NCBI RefSeq assembly: GCF_001667735.1
Contig: NZ_LZJN01000133.1
Span: 27,481-91,480 of the forward strand
DNA length: 64,000 nt
Reading direction: 5' to 3'
Source of the DNA: Mycobacterium sp. E183
Lineage (GTDB): Bacteria; Actinomycetota; Actinomycetes; Mycobacteriales; Mycobacteriaceae
In this document: positions 44,906 to 53,859 of the stretch, one piece after another
Position numbering within the stretch: position 1 is the stretch's first letter
How the letters are laid out: every line of letters begins with the position of its first letter
Notes under the pieces: model-generated
Seen by the model: only the letters and a program-made list of their open reading frames with translations
What the model was told of the DNA's origin: nothing
The model's database searches: none
Made by a program: the position numbers and the translations under genes

Positions 44906-45676
44906 ATGAACGTCTTGAAGTTGTTTGATCTCCGCGGCAAACGGGCGTTGGTGACGGGGGCGTCCAGCGGCATCGGCAAGAAAGTGGCGCAGGCCTATCT
45001 GCAGGCCGGCGCCGACGTGGCCATCGCCGCGCGGCGTGCCGACGCTCTGGACGAGGTGGCCCGCGAGATCGCGGCGGACGGCGAGGGCAGGGTGGTGCCC
45101 ATCCCGTGCGACGTGACCCGGCCCGACCAGGTGACCGCGCTGCTGGACCGGGTGACCGCGGAGCTGGGCGGGATCGACGTCGCCGTCTGCAACGCCGGCA
45201 TCATCACCGTGACACCGGTGCTGGAGATGTCCCCGGAAGAGTTCGAACGCATCCAAAGCACCAATGTCACAGGCGTTTTCCTCACTGCCCAGGCGGCCGC
45301 GAGGGCGATGGTCCGACAGGGTCGGGGCGGCAGCATCATCACCACGGCCTCGATGTCGGGCCACATCATCAACATCCCGCAGCAGGTCGGCCACTACTGC
45401 ACGTCGAAGGCGGCGGTGATTCACCTGACCAAGGCGATGGCTGTGGAGTTGGCGCCGCACAACATCCGGGTCAACAGCGTCAGCCCGGGCTACATCCTCA
45501 CCGAGCTCGTGGAGCCGATGACGGAATATCACCGGCTGTGGGAGCCGAAGATTCCGCTCGGGCGGATCGGCCGCCCCGAGGAACTCACCGGCCTCTACGT
45601 TTACCTGGCCGGCGAGGCCTCCAGCTACATGACCGGATCCGACCTCGTGATCGACGGCGGGTACACCTGCCCGTAG
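44906..45676 (+). CDS. Short-chain dehydrogenase/reductase
   Basis: This 256-residue classical SDR has the cofactor motif ALVTGASSGIGKKVAQAYLQ at residues 14-33, NAGIITVTPVLEMSPEEF (NAG) near 95, Ser in TTASMSGHI near 148 and the catalytic YCTSK near 164-168. The C-terminus GSDLVIDGGYTCP is standard. ARRADAL after beta-2 suggests NADP preference. The ATG at 44906 begins MNVLKLFDLRGKRALVTGAS. Divergent from a SnoaL-like gene and convergent with the DUF2071 gene. The substrate is unknown. Confidence 0.93.
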   Translation: MNVLKLFDLRGKRALVTGASSGIGKKVAQAYLQAGADVAIAARRADALDEVAREIAADGEGRVVPIPCDVTRPDQVTALLDRVTAELGGIDVAVCNAGIITVTPVLEMSPEEFERIQSTNVTGVFLTAQAAARAMVRQGRGGSIITTASMSGHIINIPQQVGHYCTSKAAVIHLTKAMAVELAPHNIRVNSVSPGYILTELVEPMTEYHRLWEPKIPLGRIGRPEELTGLYVYLAGEASSYMTGSDLVIDGGYTCP

Positions 45677-45677
45677 G

Positions 45678-46451
45678 TCACGCGACGACGACGCGGCGGC
45701 CGAAACGGGTTCGCACACCCGGCGAGAACAGCGCGCGCAAGCGCTCGCCGGCGGGCCGCACCATGCTGGCCGCCACCAGCTCGTCGTCCAGCTCGACGAC
45801 CTCGGCGGCGCACAACGGCCAGGGTTCGTGCTCGTTAGGTACCCACCAGGTTCGCCCGGCCCAGCGGGTGTGTGCGCCCCACCGGGCGGTGAGCCAGACC
45901 TCGAGCGGCGTCGGGTCCACCGGGGCGCCGACGGTGACCTCGACGCGGCTGCGCAGTCCGCGCCGCGGCCATCGGCGCACGCTGTGGTACGTGACGCGGT
46001 CGCCGCGCCGGCTTGTCCGCATCCTCGCCCAGGTGTAGGGCACGCCGAGGCCGGCCCGGACGACCGGGACGACCGCCAGCCGCGTCGTTTCCAGCGACCG
46101 GAACAGCACCCCGTGCCGGCCGGAGTCGTCGACGGAATAGAGCCGTACGTTGGTCTCCGGGAAGCGGCCGAAGTACGGAAGCGGAAGGGAGGAGCCGACT
46201 TTGGTGCTGTCCATGACGAACGGAACCAGCCCGACGTAGGTCATCCCGTCGGCGAAGACGTCGGGGCGGGTGCCGGGCGGATACATCGTTTCGACGGTGG
46301 CGGGCCGGACCGGCCAGTGGATGAACGTCAGGTCCCGCCACCGCTGGTCGAACGTGACGGGGCCGCGAAGCGGCGGTGGTGTGACCGCGAATCCCGCGAC
46401 GGGTTGGCTGCCGCCGGGCTCGGCGACCGGCGGGCCGGGCACCGTGGTCAT
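45678..46451 (-). CDS. DUF2071 (YqjF-like) protein
   Basis: This 257-residue protein of unknown function matches the DUF2071 pattern: QRWRDLTFIHWPVRPATVET near residue 36, FADGMTYVGLVPFVMDSTKV, FPETNVRLYS near 96 and PYTWARMRTSRRGD, ending WWVPNEHEPWPLCAAEVVEL. The fold is acetoacetate-decarboxylase-like, but the catalytic Lys of that family is not obvious. The ATG at 46451 overlaps the stop of the upstream membrane gene by 4 bp (ATGA), so the pair is translationally coupled. Confidence 0.84.
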   Translation of the reverse strand: MTTVPGPPVAEPGGSQPVAGFAVTPPPLRGPVTFDQRWRDLTFIHWPVRPATVETMYPPGTRPDVFADGMTYVGLVPFVMDSTKVGSSLPLPYFGRFPETNVRLYSVDDSGRHGVLFRSLETTRLAVVPVVRAGLGVPYTWARMRTSRRGDRVTYHSVRRWPRRGLRSRVEVTVGAPVDPTPLEVWLTARWGAHTRWAGRTWWVPNEHEPWPLCAAEVVELDDELVAASMVRPAGERLRALFSPGVRTRFGRRVVVA

Positions 46452-47107
46452 CCCTCCAGCTCCCCGAAGACCCTGCGTTCGATGCCGGCTTGGGTGGTGG
46501 CCGGCAACACGACGAGTCCTTCGAGTTCCTGACGCGCCAACTCGTAGGCGCGCCGGCGTTCCTGCGGTGCCGCGGCGGAGTCCGACGCGACCCGCAGCAG
46601 GTTCTGCGCGCGCGCAATTCGCTGCTGGTCCGCGCGGGAGAAGTCGCTGCGCCGCCTGCGCATCGCTTCCGTCTCCGCGGTGTTGAAGGCGGTCACGTAA
46701 TCCTCGACGGCGGTCCGGTATTGCGCGGCGGCCTCCCGGTCGTCGAGGAGATCTTCGGCTTTGCCGGGGCGCAGGAAATCGGCCCGCAGCTTGGCTTTGT
46801 GGAACGCGACCGTCAACGGATCGCGCATGTCGGTCATGAGCGGGAAATCCAGGAGCTTGGCGACGTCGAGTTCATAGTCGAGCCATCGCGTGTCGGTGCG
46901 GCTGTGCTCTTCGAGGACGCGGCGCAGCGACCGCCACTGGGCGACGTGGTTGTCGCCGGTGTCCGGTGGCGTCTCCGGCCGGTCGGCGACCGGCGGTGGC
47001 TCGGCCCGGCGCCGGTTGGCGCCGAACGAGCGGGCCACGGCGACGGCGGCACCCACCAGGGGCAGGACCACGATCAACAGCTCCGCCAGCCGGATGAGCA
47101 AACCCAC
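46448..47107 (-). CDS. Membrane-anchored helical protein
   Basis: This 219-residue protein has one N-terminal transmembrane helix (residues 5-25, LIRLAELLIVVLPLVGAAVA), a basic stop RRRAEPP, and a long soluble alpha-helical domain: WRSLRRVLEEHSRTDTRWLD, DVAKLLDFPLMTDM and YRTAVEDYVTAFNTAETEAM. No family was recognised, but the pattern is common among actinobacterial proteins of unknown function. It is followed by the DUF2071 gene with a 4-bp overlap. Upstream is the serine hydrolase gene on the same strand, 27 bp away. Confidence 0.72.
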   Translation of the reverse strand: MGLLIRLAELLIVVLPLVGAAVAVARSFGANRRRAEPPPVADRPETPPDTGDNHVAQWRSLRRVLEEHSRTDTRWLDYELDVAKLLDFPLMTDMRDPLTVAFHKAKLRADFLRPGKAEDLLDDREAAAQYRTAVEDYVTAFNTAETEAMRRRRSDFSRADQQRIARAQNLLRVASDSAAAPQERRRAYELARQELEGLVVLPATTQAGIERRVFGELEG

Positions 47108-47134
47108 ACGGCCAGGATGCCATCACTGTCGTCG

Positions 47135-48367
47135 TCACGTCTGCGGTCGCACGCCGAGGACGTCGCGAAACAGCGCCTGCCGCAACGCGAGTTCGCGCGG
47201 GTCGCTCCAGAGGTGAAACCCCAGCCGGTTCATCACGTAGGCGAACCCGACGCCGGTGTCCGGGTCGGCGCAGCCGAATGACCCACCGAAGCCCGGAGTT
47301 CCGAAAGCCCTGCCCGACGATCCGAATTCGAAGTGGGGCACGGGTTTACAGAAACCGAGGGAATACGCCACGTCGACGTTCATCACCTTGTCGCGAATGC
47401 CCCGGCTGGGCGGGAGCGCCGGCGCCGCGAGCGCCTCGACGGTATCCCCGCCCAAGCCGAGTTCGGCTCCCCCGGTGGCCGCGCTGCCGTACATGCGCGC
47501 AACCGCCCGGGCGGTGCCGATGCCGTTGGCGGAGGGGATCTCGACCGCCCGAACGTCCTCGCGGTTGTAGTCGCCGTTGAACGGGTTGACGCCGCGAGGC
47601 ACCGCGATCATGCGGGCCGTCAGTCCGACGGGGTTCAGCGAGGCGCCCACGAACCCGGGCGGCATCACGTTCAGGTGCAGCAGCGATTCGGCGCGCACCC
47701 AGTGGTGGACGTGCGCGACCCGCTCGCGGTCGACCGAATCCGGGAGGCCGATGTGGAGGTCGAGCCCGAGCGGCCGGACGATCTCGTCGGCCATGAAACG
47801 GCCCAGCGTGCGGCCGGCCGGGTCCGTCCGTCGGATCAGCTCGGATTCGTACCAGCCCAGCGTGATCCCGTGGTAGCCGTGCCGCGAACCAGGTCGCCAC
47901 GCCGGTGCCTGGGCCGCCAGCATGGGCGAGAGCCTGGCCGGATCGGCTACGTCGGCCAGCGTCGGCTTCGGCTTGAGCGCGCAGACCCCGGCCTGGTGCC
48001 CCAGGAGCTGGCGGACGGTCACATCGCCCTTGCCCGCCTGCGCGAACTCCGGCCAGTAGTCGGCGACCTTGGCGTCGTAGGAGATGAGCCCGCGGGAAAC
48101 CGCGACGGCCACGACCAGGGCGGCAACACCTTTGGTCGTGGAGAACATGTTGACCATGGTGTCGGGCTGCCACGGTTGTTTCGCCAACCCGTTGCGGTAG
48201 CCGCCCCACAGGTCGACGACCTTGACCCCGTCGCGGTAGACGGCGACGGCCGCGCCCACCTCCGCGCCGTCGCGGAAACTTGCGCGAAAGGCGTCGGCCA
48301 CCTTTCCGTAGCCGGCCTCCACGTCGCCGCCGATCAGGTCAGCGGGCACCGCAACCTTGAGAACCAT
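47135..48367 (-). CDS. Serine beta-lactamase-fold hydrolase (EstB/LipL-like)
   Basis: This 410-residue protein is a class C beta-lactamase-fold esterase. The S-x2-K motif is FSTTKGVAALVVAVAVS near residue 76, the YxN-like motif HGYHGITLGWYESEL near 165, and the third motif FGTPGFGGSFGC near the C-terminus. Similar proteins are the mycobacterial LipL, LipE and EstB-type esterases. No signal peptide is present, so it should be cytoplasmic. ATG 48367 follows CCTTTCGGAGG on the minus strand. It lies just after the fatty-acyl-AMP ligase gene on the same strand and may act on its products. Confidence 0.88.
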   Translation of the reverse strand: MVLKVAVPADLIGGDVEAGYGKVADAFRASFRDGAEVGAAVAVYRDGVKVVDLWGGYRNGLAKQPWQPDTMVNMFSTTKGVAALVVAVAVSRGLISYDAKVADYWPEFAQAGKGDVTVRQLLGHQAGVCALKPKPTLADVADPARLSPMLAAQAPAWRPGSRHGYHGITLGWYESELIRRTDPAGRTLGRFMADEIVRPLGLDLHIGLPDSVDRERVAHVHHWVRAESLLHLNVMPPGFVGASLNPVGLTARMIAVPRGVNPFNGDYNREDVRAVEIPSANGIGTARAVARMYGSAATGGAELGLGGDTVEALAAPALPPSRGIRDKVMNVDVAYSLGFCKPVPHFEFGSSGRAFGTPGFGGSFGCADPDTGVGFAYVMNRLGFHLWSDPRELALRQALFRDVLGVRPQT

Positions 48368-48438
48368 TGTCCTGCCTCCGAAAGGGAGACTAAGTCAGCC
48401 GCGGCGGCCGGGGCCGTTTTTCGGGCCGTCCGCCCGGG

Positions 48439-50274
48439 TCAGTGTGCGCCCAGGCCGCCGCTCAGGTATTGGGCGCGGCAGGCCCGGCGCGCCAGCTTGC
48501 CGCTGGTGGTGCGCGGGATGGCGCCGGCGGGCAGGAAACACACGTCGGCGACCGGCAGCCCGTGGCGGCGCGAAACGGCGGCCCGGATCGCCTCGATGGC
48601 CGGCTGCGGATCGGCCCTGCTGGTGCCCGTCGCCCGCTCGGCGATGACCACCAGCTGTTGATCGGAGTCTCCGGCCGGGACGGCGAAAGCCGTCACGTAT
48701 CCGCGCCGGACGATCGGGGAAGCTTCGGCGACGGTCGCCTCGATGTGCTGCGGGTAGTGGTTGCGGCCGGCGACGGTGATCGTGTCGGCGATCCGGCCGG
48801 TGACGTACAGCTCGCCGTCGAGATAGGTGCCCAGGTCCCCGGTCCGCAGCCACGCGCCGTCGACGGCGGATCCCGCCGCGTGACTGCCCTCGGCCAACCG
48901 GCAGTGCAGCCGACCGCCGAACGCTCGCCGGGTGTCCTCGGGCAGCCCCCAGTAGCCGCGACCGACGTTGTTGCCCTGCACCCAGATTTCGCCGACGTGA
49001 CCGTCGGGCAGTTCGGTCCCGCCGTCCGGGTCGACGATGACGGCCCACTCGCTGCGGCCCACCTGGCCGCAGGACACCTGCGCGACGGCCTCCGGGGCGT
49101 CGGCCGGCACCCGTACCGCGCGGCCGGCGCCCAGCTCCGCGCGGTCGAAATACGCGGCCGTCGCCTCCGCTTCGGGCGCGATGGTCGCGACGAACAGCGT
49201 GGCCTCCGCGATGCCGTAGGAAGGCTTGAACGCCGTCGGCGGCAGGCCGTATGGGGCGAACGTCTTGTTGAAGGCGTTGATCGCATCGATGCTGACCGGT
49301 TCGGATCCGATGATCAGCACCACGTTGCTCAGGTCGACGGCGTCACCCGGCGCGGGCAGCCCCCGCTGGGCCGTCCATTCGTAGGCGAAGTTCGGCGCCG
49401 CGGTGACGGCCCGGCCCGCCTCGGCCGACAGGGCTTTGATCCAGCGCTGCGGCCTGCGCACGAACGCCGCGGGCGACATCAGCGTGGAGTGCCCCCCGTA
49501 CACCGCGGGGAAGCCGATCATCGACAGTCCCATGTCGTGGTACAGCGGCAGCCAGCTGACACCGTGGGTGTTGCGGTCCAACAGGTCGATCGAAAGGATC
49601 ATCTGCACGAGGTTGGTGCCCACCGCCCGGTGCGTGATCTCGACGCCGACCGGGGGCCGCGTCGAGCCCGACGTGTATTGCAGATGCGAGACGTCGTCGT
49701 GGCGCAGCTCGGTGGGGGTGAACGAGTCCCGCGCCGAGTCGGGTATTTCGTCGATGACGATGACCCGCGGCCGCTGCAGCTGCGGGAGCGTGCCCAGAAA
49801 TTCCTCGACCGCTCCCCTGGCCGCCGCCGTCGTCAGCACGGCGGTCGGCCGCGAATCGCGCAGGGCCGTGTCCAGACGTTCGGCGTGGCCGGGCAACTCG
49901 GGCGCGAACAGTGGCACCGCGATAGTGCCGGCCTTGATCGCCGCGTAGAAGCCCGTCACGTAGTCCAGGCTCTGCGGCGCCAGGACGGCGACCCGTTCGC
50001 CAGGGCCGGCGGCTTGCTGGACCCGCGCGCCGATCGCTTCCAGCCGCACGCCGAACTGGTTCCACGTCACCTCTTCGGCCACGCCGTCGGCGGAGCGGTT
50101 GTAGTCCAGGAAGCGGTATGCCACCGCGTCACCGACGTTGGCGATGTTGCGGTCGATGAGGGAGATGAGCGTGACGTCCGCCGGGGGCATGATGTTGCCC
50201 TCGGCATCCAGGCAGTCCTCGATCTTGAGCATGCCGGGGACACTTGGGGCGTGCTGCCCGGAACCGAACTCCAT
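48439..50274 (-). CDS. Fatty-acyl-AMP ligase (FadD32-like)
   Basis: This 611-residue adenylate-forming enzyme activates a fatty acid as acyl-AMP for transfer to a polyketide synthase or other acceptor. AYRFLDYNRSADGVAEEVTW, LQYTSGSTRPPVGVEITH, WLPLYHDMGLSMIGFP and KPSYGIAEATLFVAT follow FadD32 closely, including the insertion that separates ligases from acyl-CoA synthetases. The C-terminus PRTTSGKLARRACR carries the catalytic Lys region. ATG 50274 is chosen; ATG 50232 is possible. No polyketide synthase, acyl carrier or MmpL gene is nearby, so its partner is unknown. Confidence 0.93.
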   Translation of the reverse strand: MEFGSGQHAPSVPGMLKIEDCLDAEGNIMPPADVTLISLIDRNIANVGDAVAYRFLDYNRSADGVAEEVTWNQFGVRLEAIGARVQQAAGPGERVAVLAPQSLDYVTGFYAAIKAGTIAVPLFAPELPGHAERLDTALRDSRPTAVLTTAAARGAVEEFLGTLPQLQRPRVIVIDEIPDSARDSFTPTELRHDDVSHLQYTSGSTRPPVGVEITHRAVGTNLVQMILSIDLLDRNTHGVSWLPLYHDMGLSMIGFPAVYGGHSTLMSPAAFVRRPQRWIKALSAEAGRAVTAAPNFAYEWTAQRGLPAPGDAVDLSNVVLIIGSEPVSIDAINAFNKTFAPYGLPPTAFKPSYGIAEATLFVATIAPEAEATAAYFDRAELGAGRAVRVPADAPEAVAQVSCGQVGRSEWAVIVDPDGGTELPDGHVGEIWVQGNNVGRGYWGLPEDTRRAFGGRLHCRLAEGSHAAGSAVDGAWLRTGDLGTYLDGELYVTGRIADTITVAGRNHYPQHIEATVAEASPIVRRGYVTAFAVPAGDSDQQLVVIAERATGTSRADPQPAIEAIRAAVSRRHGLPVADVCFLPAGAIPRTTSGKLARRACRAQYLSGGLGAH

Positions 50275-50378
50275 GGACCCCACTGTAGGCAAGGCGGCGC
50301 GGCAACCCGTCGTGCCGCGACCGTGACGATCGGTACGGCGGCGCGCGAAGGGTCTTGTCTGCGAATCGAATCCGTCAG

Positions 50379-51449
50379 CTACATCCAGAGCTTCGCCAGC
50401 GCCTCGGCGAGGGCCTCCGGATCCTGCTTGTCGGTGTTGCAGGTGATGGCCACCGACGTCGCCCGGTCCTTGCTGACCCGGAAAGCCGTGACGAATCCGC
50501 CCCACGAACCATCGTGATCGAGTGCGCCGTTGGCCAGCAGGTAGATCCCGGCACCGTAGCGGTCCCCGCCGCCCGGTTCGGTGGGCACGGCTCCGGCCAG
50601 TTGGGCACGGAGGAGCGCGGGACCGCCCACGCGGCCGGTGCGGTAGTTGTCCGCCCAGCGGACCAGTTCGCTGGGTGTGGTCTGAATGCCGCCGTCACCG
50701 ACCTGCCCCCAGCCGGACGCGACCGCGTTGCCCTCCTTGTCGTAGCCGACAGCCTTCCCGGGAATCGGCCCGGTGGGATCGACGACCATGTTCAGCCCGA
50801 GGGGGCGAAAGATGTGGCCGGAGAGGAATTCCGCCAACGGTTCGCCCGAAGCACGGTGCACGATCTCGCCGAGCAACAGGTAATTGGAGTTGGAGTATTC
50901 GAATCGCGAACCGGGCGGGAACTCGAGCTGGTCGACGCCCGCCAGCGCCCGCAGGGCCTGATCCTCGGTCGTCCGGTCGCCGACCTGGGTGCCCTGCGCC
51001 TCGAGCAAGCCGACGTAGTCGGGAATTCCGCTCGTCTGGTGCATCAGCTGCTCGAGGGTGACGGTGTTCGCCCACGCTGGCAGCTCGGGCGCGTGCCGGG
51101 AAACGGGGTCGCCCAGCGTCAGCTGACCGGCGGCGACCAGCAGCAGCACCGCTCCGGCGGTGAATTGCTTGGACACCGACGCGATGTCGAACACCGTGTC
51201 GGGTGTGATGGCCTCGTGCGTCGAGACGTCCGCCAGGCCGCGCACCCCGGTCCAGACGACTTTGCCCTCGACGCCCGCGGCGGCCGAGCACCCCGGATCG
51301 CGTGCGCCGATTGCGTCGTCGAGCACCCGTTGACTGCGGACGTGGGCGTCGGCGCCGCCGGTGGTGGAGGTGGCGCGGACGCCGTCGTGGCCGCCGCCGC
51401 AGGCGCCGAGCAACAACGTGACGGCAAACATCAACAACGCCTGCCGCAT
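50379..51449 (-). CDS. Serine beta-lactamase-fold lipoprotein
   Basis: This 356-residue protein is exported and lipidated: signal peptide LLMFAVTLLLGAC with Cys at about residue 17. The hydrolase domain has SVSKQFTAGAVLLLVAAGQL (S-x2-K near 92), the YSN motif in FEYSNSNYLLLGEIVHRASG near 183, and HDGSWGGFVTAFRVS as the third motif near 313. Such penicillin-binding-protein-like lipoproteins are D-alanyl-D-alanine peptidases, esterases or beta-lactamases. ATG 51449 begins the signal. It lies upstream of the ligase gene on the same strand, 104 bp apart. Confidence 0.88.
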   Translation of the reverse strand: MRQALLMFAVTLLLGACGGGHDGVRATSTTGGADAHVRSQRVLDDAIGARDPGCSAAAGVEGKVVWTGVRGLADVSTHEAITPDTVFDIASVSKQFTAGAVLLLVAAGQLTLGDPVSRHAPELPAWANTVTLEQLMHQTSGIPDYVGLLEAQGTQVGDRTTEDQALRALAGVDQLEFPPGSRFEYSNSNYLLLGEIVHRASGEPLAEFLSGHIFRPLGLNMVVDPTGPIPGKAVGYDKEGNAVASGWGQVGDGGIQTTPSELVRWADNYRTGRVGGPALLRAQLAGAVPTEPGGGDRYGAGIYLLANGALDHDGSWGGFVTAFRVSKDRATSVAITCNTDKQDPEALAEALAKLWM

Positions 51450-51607
51450 TCGCCGATTGTAGGCACCACCCGATCGACGGCCGGGTGCTTTCGCCGCGCC
51501 GCCGGCGGAGGGGCCGGCGAACCCCGTCCGGCGGGGGCGCTGCGCGGGCGGTAGCCTACGCGCGAACGGCCGCCAGGGTCGGCGTTGGATCTCCCGGGGA
51601 GTGGGTC

Positions 51608-52075
51608 ATGTCAGGCAGGACGTATTCGTTCGAGGTCACCGGTACCAGCACCGCGCCCGCGGCGACGCTGTTCCGCCTCGTGACCGACGGCGCGAACTGG
51701 TCGAAATGGGCCAAGCCCATCGTCGTCCATTCGAGTTGGGCGCGGCAGGGTGATCCCGCGCCGGGCGGGATCGGGGCGGTCCGCAAGCTCGGGATGTGGC
51801 CGGTGCTCGTGCAGGAGGAAACCGTCGAATACGAGCAGGACCGGCGGCATGTCTACAAGCTGATCGCGCCGTCCAACCCGATCAAGGATTACGTCAGCGA
51901 GGTGGTCCTCACGCCGAACCCGGCCGGCGGCACGGACATCCGCTGGACCGGCTCGTTCGTCGAGGGGGTCCGTGGCACGGGTCCGGCGATGCGGGCCGCC
52001 ATGGGCGGCGCGGTCCGGTATTTCGCGCGTCGGCTGGTGGAGACGGCCGAGCGCGAGTCGACCGGCCAGCGCTAG
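51608..52075 (+). CDS. SRPBCC (START-like) protein
   Basis: This 155-residue protein has the START/Bet v1-like cavity fold: MSGRTYSFEVTGTSTAPAAT, LFRLVTDGANWSKWAKPIVV near residue 22, IGAVRKLGMWPVLVQEETVE and the C-terminal helix AAMGGAVRYFARRLVETAER. Members bind lipids or act as cyclases. No partner is next to it. ATG 51608 is chosen; in-frame sequence upstream is Arg/Ala-rich and lacks any ribosome site. Convergent with a Gln-rich exported protein gene. Confidence 0.8.
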   Translation: MSGRTYSFEVTGTSTAPAATLFRLVTDGANWSKWAKPIVVHSSWARQGDPAPGGIGAVRKLGMWPVLVQEETVEYEQDRRHVYKLIAPSNPIKDYVSEVVLTPNPAGGTDIRWTGSFVEGVRGTGPAMRAAMGGAVRYFARRLVETAERESTGQR

Positions 52076-52099
52076 CCGCGCCTGCGTCCACGGCAGGCG

Positions 52100-52441
52100 C
52101 TACGGGTTGTTGGCCTGCTGCTCATCGAGCTGCGCCTGCTGCATGCTCTGTTCGAACTGCTGCTGCGCCTGTTCGTTTTGCTGTTCGGCCTGCTGCATGG
52201 ACTGCTGCAGCTGCTGCTGAGCGAGCTGCTGCTGCAGCTGGGCTTCGTCGTCGTCGTCATCGGCGGCGAAACCGTTCCCGCCGGAAAGGTCGGGCGGTGC
52301 CTGTGGGAATGCCGCCACGTCCGTCGGGCGCGCCGATGCCTGCGCCGCGTCGAACGTGGTGAACAGAGCGACGGCCGCGGCCGCCGCGAAGACGAGCTGC
52401 GCGATGTGTCGCCGGGGGTGGTGAGGGGTTCCGGTGGTCAT
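52100..52441 (-). CDS. Gln-rich exported low-complexity protein
   Basis: This 113-residue protein has a Sec-type signal (RRHIAQLVFAAAAAVALFTT, ending QASA near residue 37), an acidic DDDDDE patch, then a run with about 45 percent Gln (AQLQQQLAQQQLQQSMQQAE; QQFEQSMQQAQLDEQQ). The run has a heptad-like pattern and could form a coiled coil. DNA shows CTG/CAG repeats at 52120-52240. No family was recognised. ATG 52441 is the first in-frame start before the signal; it reads MTTGTPHHPRRHIAQLV. Convergent with the SRPBCC gene. Confidence 0.7.
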   Translation of the reverse strand: MTTGTPHHPRRHIAQLVFAAAAAVALFTTFDAAQASARPTDVAAFPQAPPDLSGGNGFAADDDDDEAQLQQQLAQQQLQQSMQQAEQQNEQAQQQFEQSMQQAQLDEQQANNP

Positions 52442-52515
52442 CCCTCAGTTGTGCGCCGAAACCCTAGCTGCCACCTGGGAAGGGGCTGTCGCCGGAGTAT
52501 GAAGCCTCCGGATCG

Positions 52516-53679
52516 CTACTTCGAGTCGACCTCGTCCTGGTACTTCTTCGTCATGTGCGCGACCGCATCCAACTGAGATTGCGCGAGGCTGTCCCGGGCC
52601 TGTCCGGCGCGCGCGGCGGCGTCCAGGGTCGGCTGCGCCTGGCCCTGGAAATGCGGCATCACTTCGGCGGCGAACAATTCGGCGGACCGTCTGGTGGCGG
52701 CGGGGTTGGCCCACTCGTGGCCCATCTGCAGCATGCAGCCGAATCCGCCGGATTGATCCCACAGCCGCTGGACCTGTTCCCGTGCCCGCTCCGGCGTGCC
52801 GATCACGCCCGCCCCGTTGTCGTTGATGACGTCGATCATCTCGTCGAGCTGCTCACCGGGCATCGTCATTTGCGGGAAGGCGGCCACCTTCTGGAAGTAG
52901 CGGAACCACGGCTCGATGCCGAACTTGACCTCTTCGCGCGCCTGCTTCTCCGTTTCGGCGAGGTGGAACAGGCCGACCAGGCTCCAGTTCTTGCGGTCGA
53001 CCTGCGTCCCGAATACCGCCGCGCGCTCCTCGACGATGCCCCAGTGATAGGACAGCGCGTTGAAACCCTCGACGGTCAGCGTCGCGCCGATGGACAGCAA
53101 CCCGATGCCGTGCTTGCCGGCCAGCCGCGCGCCCGTCGGTGACGCGACCGCGGCCACCGACAGCGGGATCCCGCCGTCGGAATACGGGGCGAGCTGCAAC
53201 TTGGCGTCGAACAGTTGGTGCGTGGCCGTCTTGGCGCTCACGGTTTCGCCCGCGAGCAGGCGGACAACGATGTCGAGGTTCGTTTCGAGCAGCTCGCGCG
53301 TGTCGGTCGGGGTGAGTCCGATCATCGACGAGTCGCTGGGCAGGGAGCCCGGCCCCACGCCGCCGATGATCCGGCCGTGGGTGAGGTGATCCAGCAGCAT
53401 CAGCCGGTCGGCGACCCAGAGCGGGTTGTGGTACGAGAGGGAAATGACGCCGGTGCCAAAGCGAATCCGCTTGGCGCGCTCGGCCGCCGCGGCGATGAAA
53501 ACCTCTGGCGAGCTGATGATCTCGCTACCCGCCGAATGGTGTTCACCCAGCCACACTTCGTCGAAGCCGAGGGCGTCGAGGTGCTCGATGAAGGCGAGGT
53601 CACGCTGCAGCGCAAGCGTCGGATTCGTGCCCGCCCGATGGAACGGCGCGATGAAGTATCCAAACCTGAGCTTCGCCAT
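52516..53679 (-). CDS. LLM-class flavin-dependent oxidoreductase
   Basis: This 387-residue TIM-barrel enzyme belongs to the luciferase-like monooxygenase class, using FMN or F420. LRFGYFIAPFHRAGTNPTLA, EVWLGEHHSAGSEIISSPEV near residue 41, TGVISLSYHNPLWVADRLM near 76 and GRIIGGVGPGSLPSDS near 101 are typical of the bacterial luciferase-alpha type. It ends with a charged helix. The substrate is not evident. ATG 53679 starts the conserved N-terminus. It stands alone on the minus strand. Confidence 0.92.
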   Translation of the reverse strand: MAKLRFGYFIAPFHRAGTNPTLALQRDLAFIEHLDALGFDEVWLGEHHSAGSEIISSPEVFIAAAAERAKRIRFGTGVISLSYHNPLWVADRLMLLDHLTHGRIIGGVGPGSLPSDSSMIGLTPTDTRELLETNLDIVVRLLAGETVSAKTATHQLFDAKLQLAPYSDGGIPLSVAAVASPTGARLAGKHGIGLLSIGATLTVEGFNALSYHWGIVEERAAVFGTQVDRKNWSLVGLFHLAETEKQAREEVKFGIEPWFRYFQKVAAFPQMTMPGEQLDEMIDVINDNGAGVIGTPERAREQVQRLWDQSGGFGCMLQMGHEWANPAATRRSAELFAAEVMPHFQGQAQPTLDAAARAGQARDSLAQSQLDAVAHMTKKYQDEVDSK

Positions 53680-53859
53680 CGAAGTCCCCTTGCAGCCGAG
53701 TAGGCCAGAACCATAACTCGAATGCGGACTCCCGCCTAGGCCGTCACGCCAGAAAGCCAGGTGGGCGAGAGGTTTTCAGCCGGCGGGGCCAGGTGATCCC
53801 GGCCCCGCCGACTAGGCGAGCAAGTTCGTGTTGTCGGGCGGTCAGCGCTCAGCGACGTG

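Noticed and set aside
48442..50517. 691-codon open frame on the plus strand through the ligase gene
   Set aside because: Shadow of the minus-strand FAAL gene; the translated sequence has no family features.
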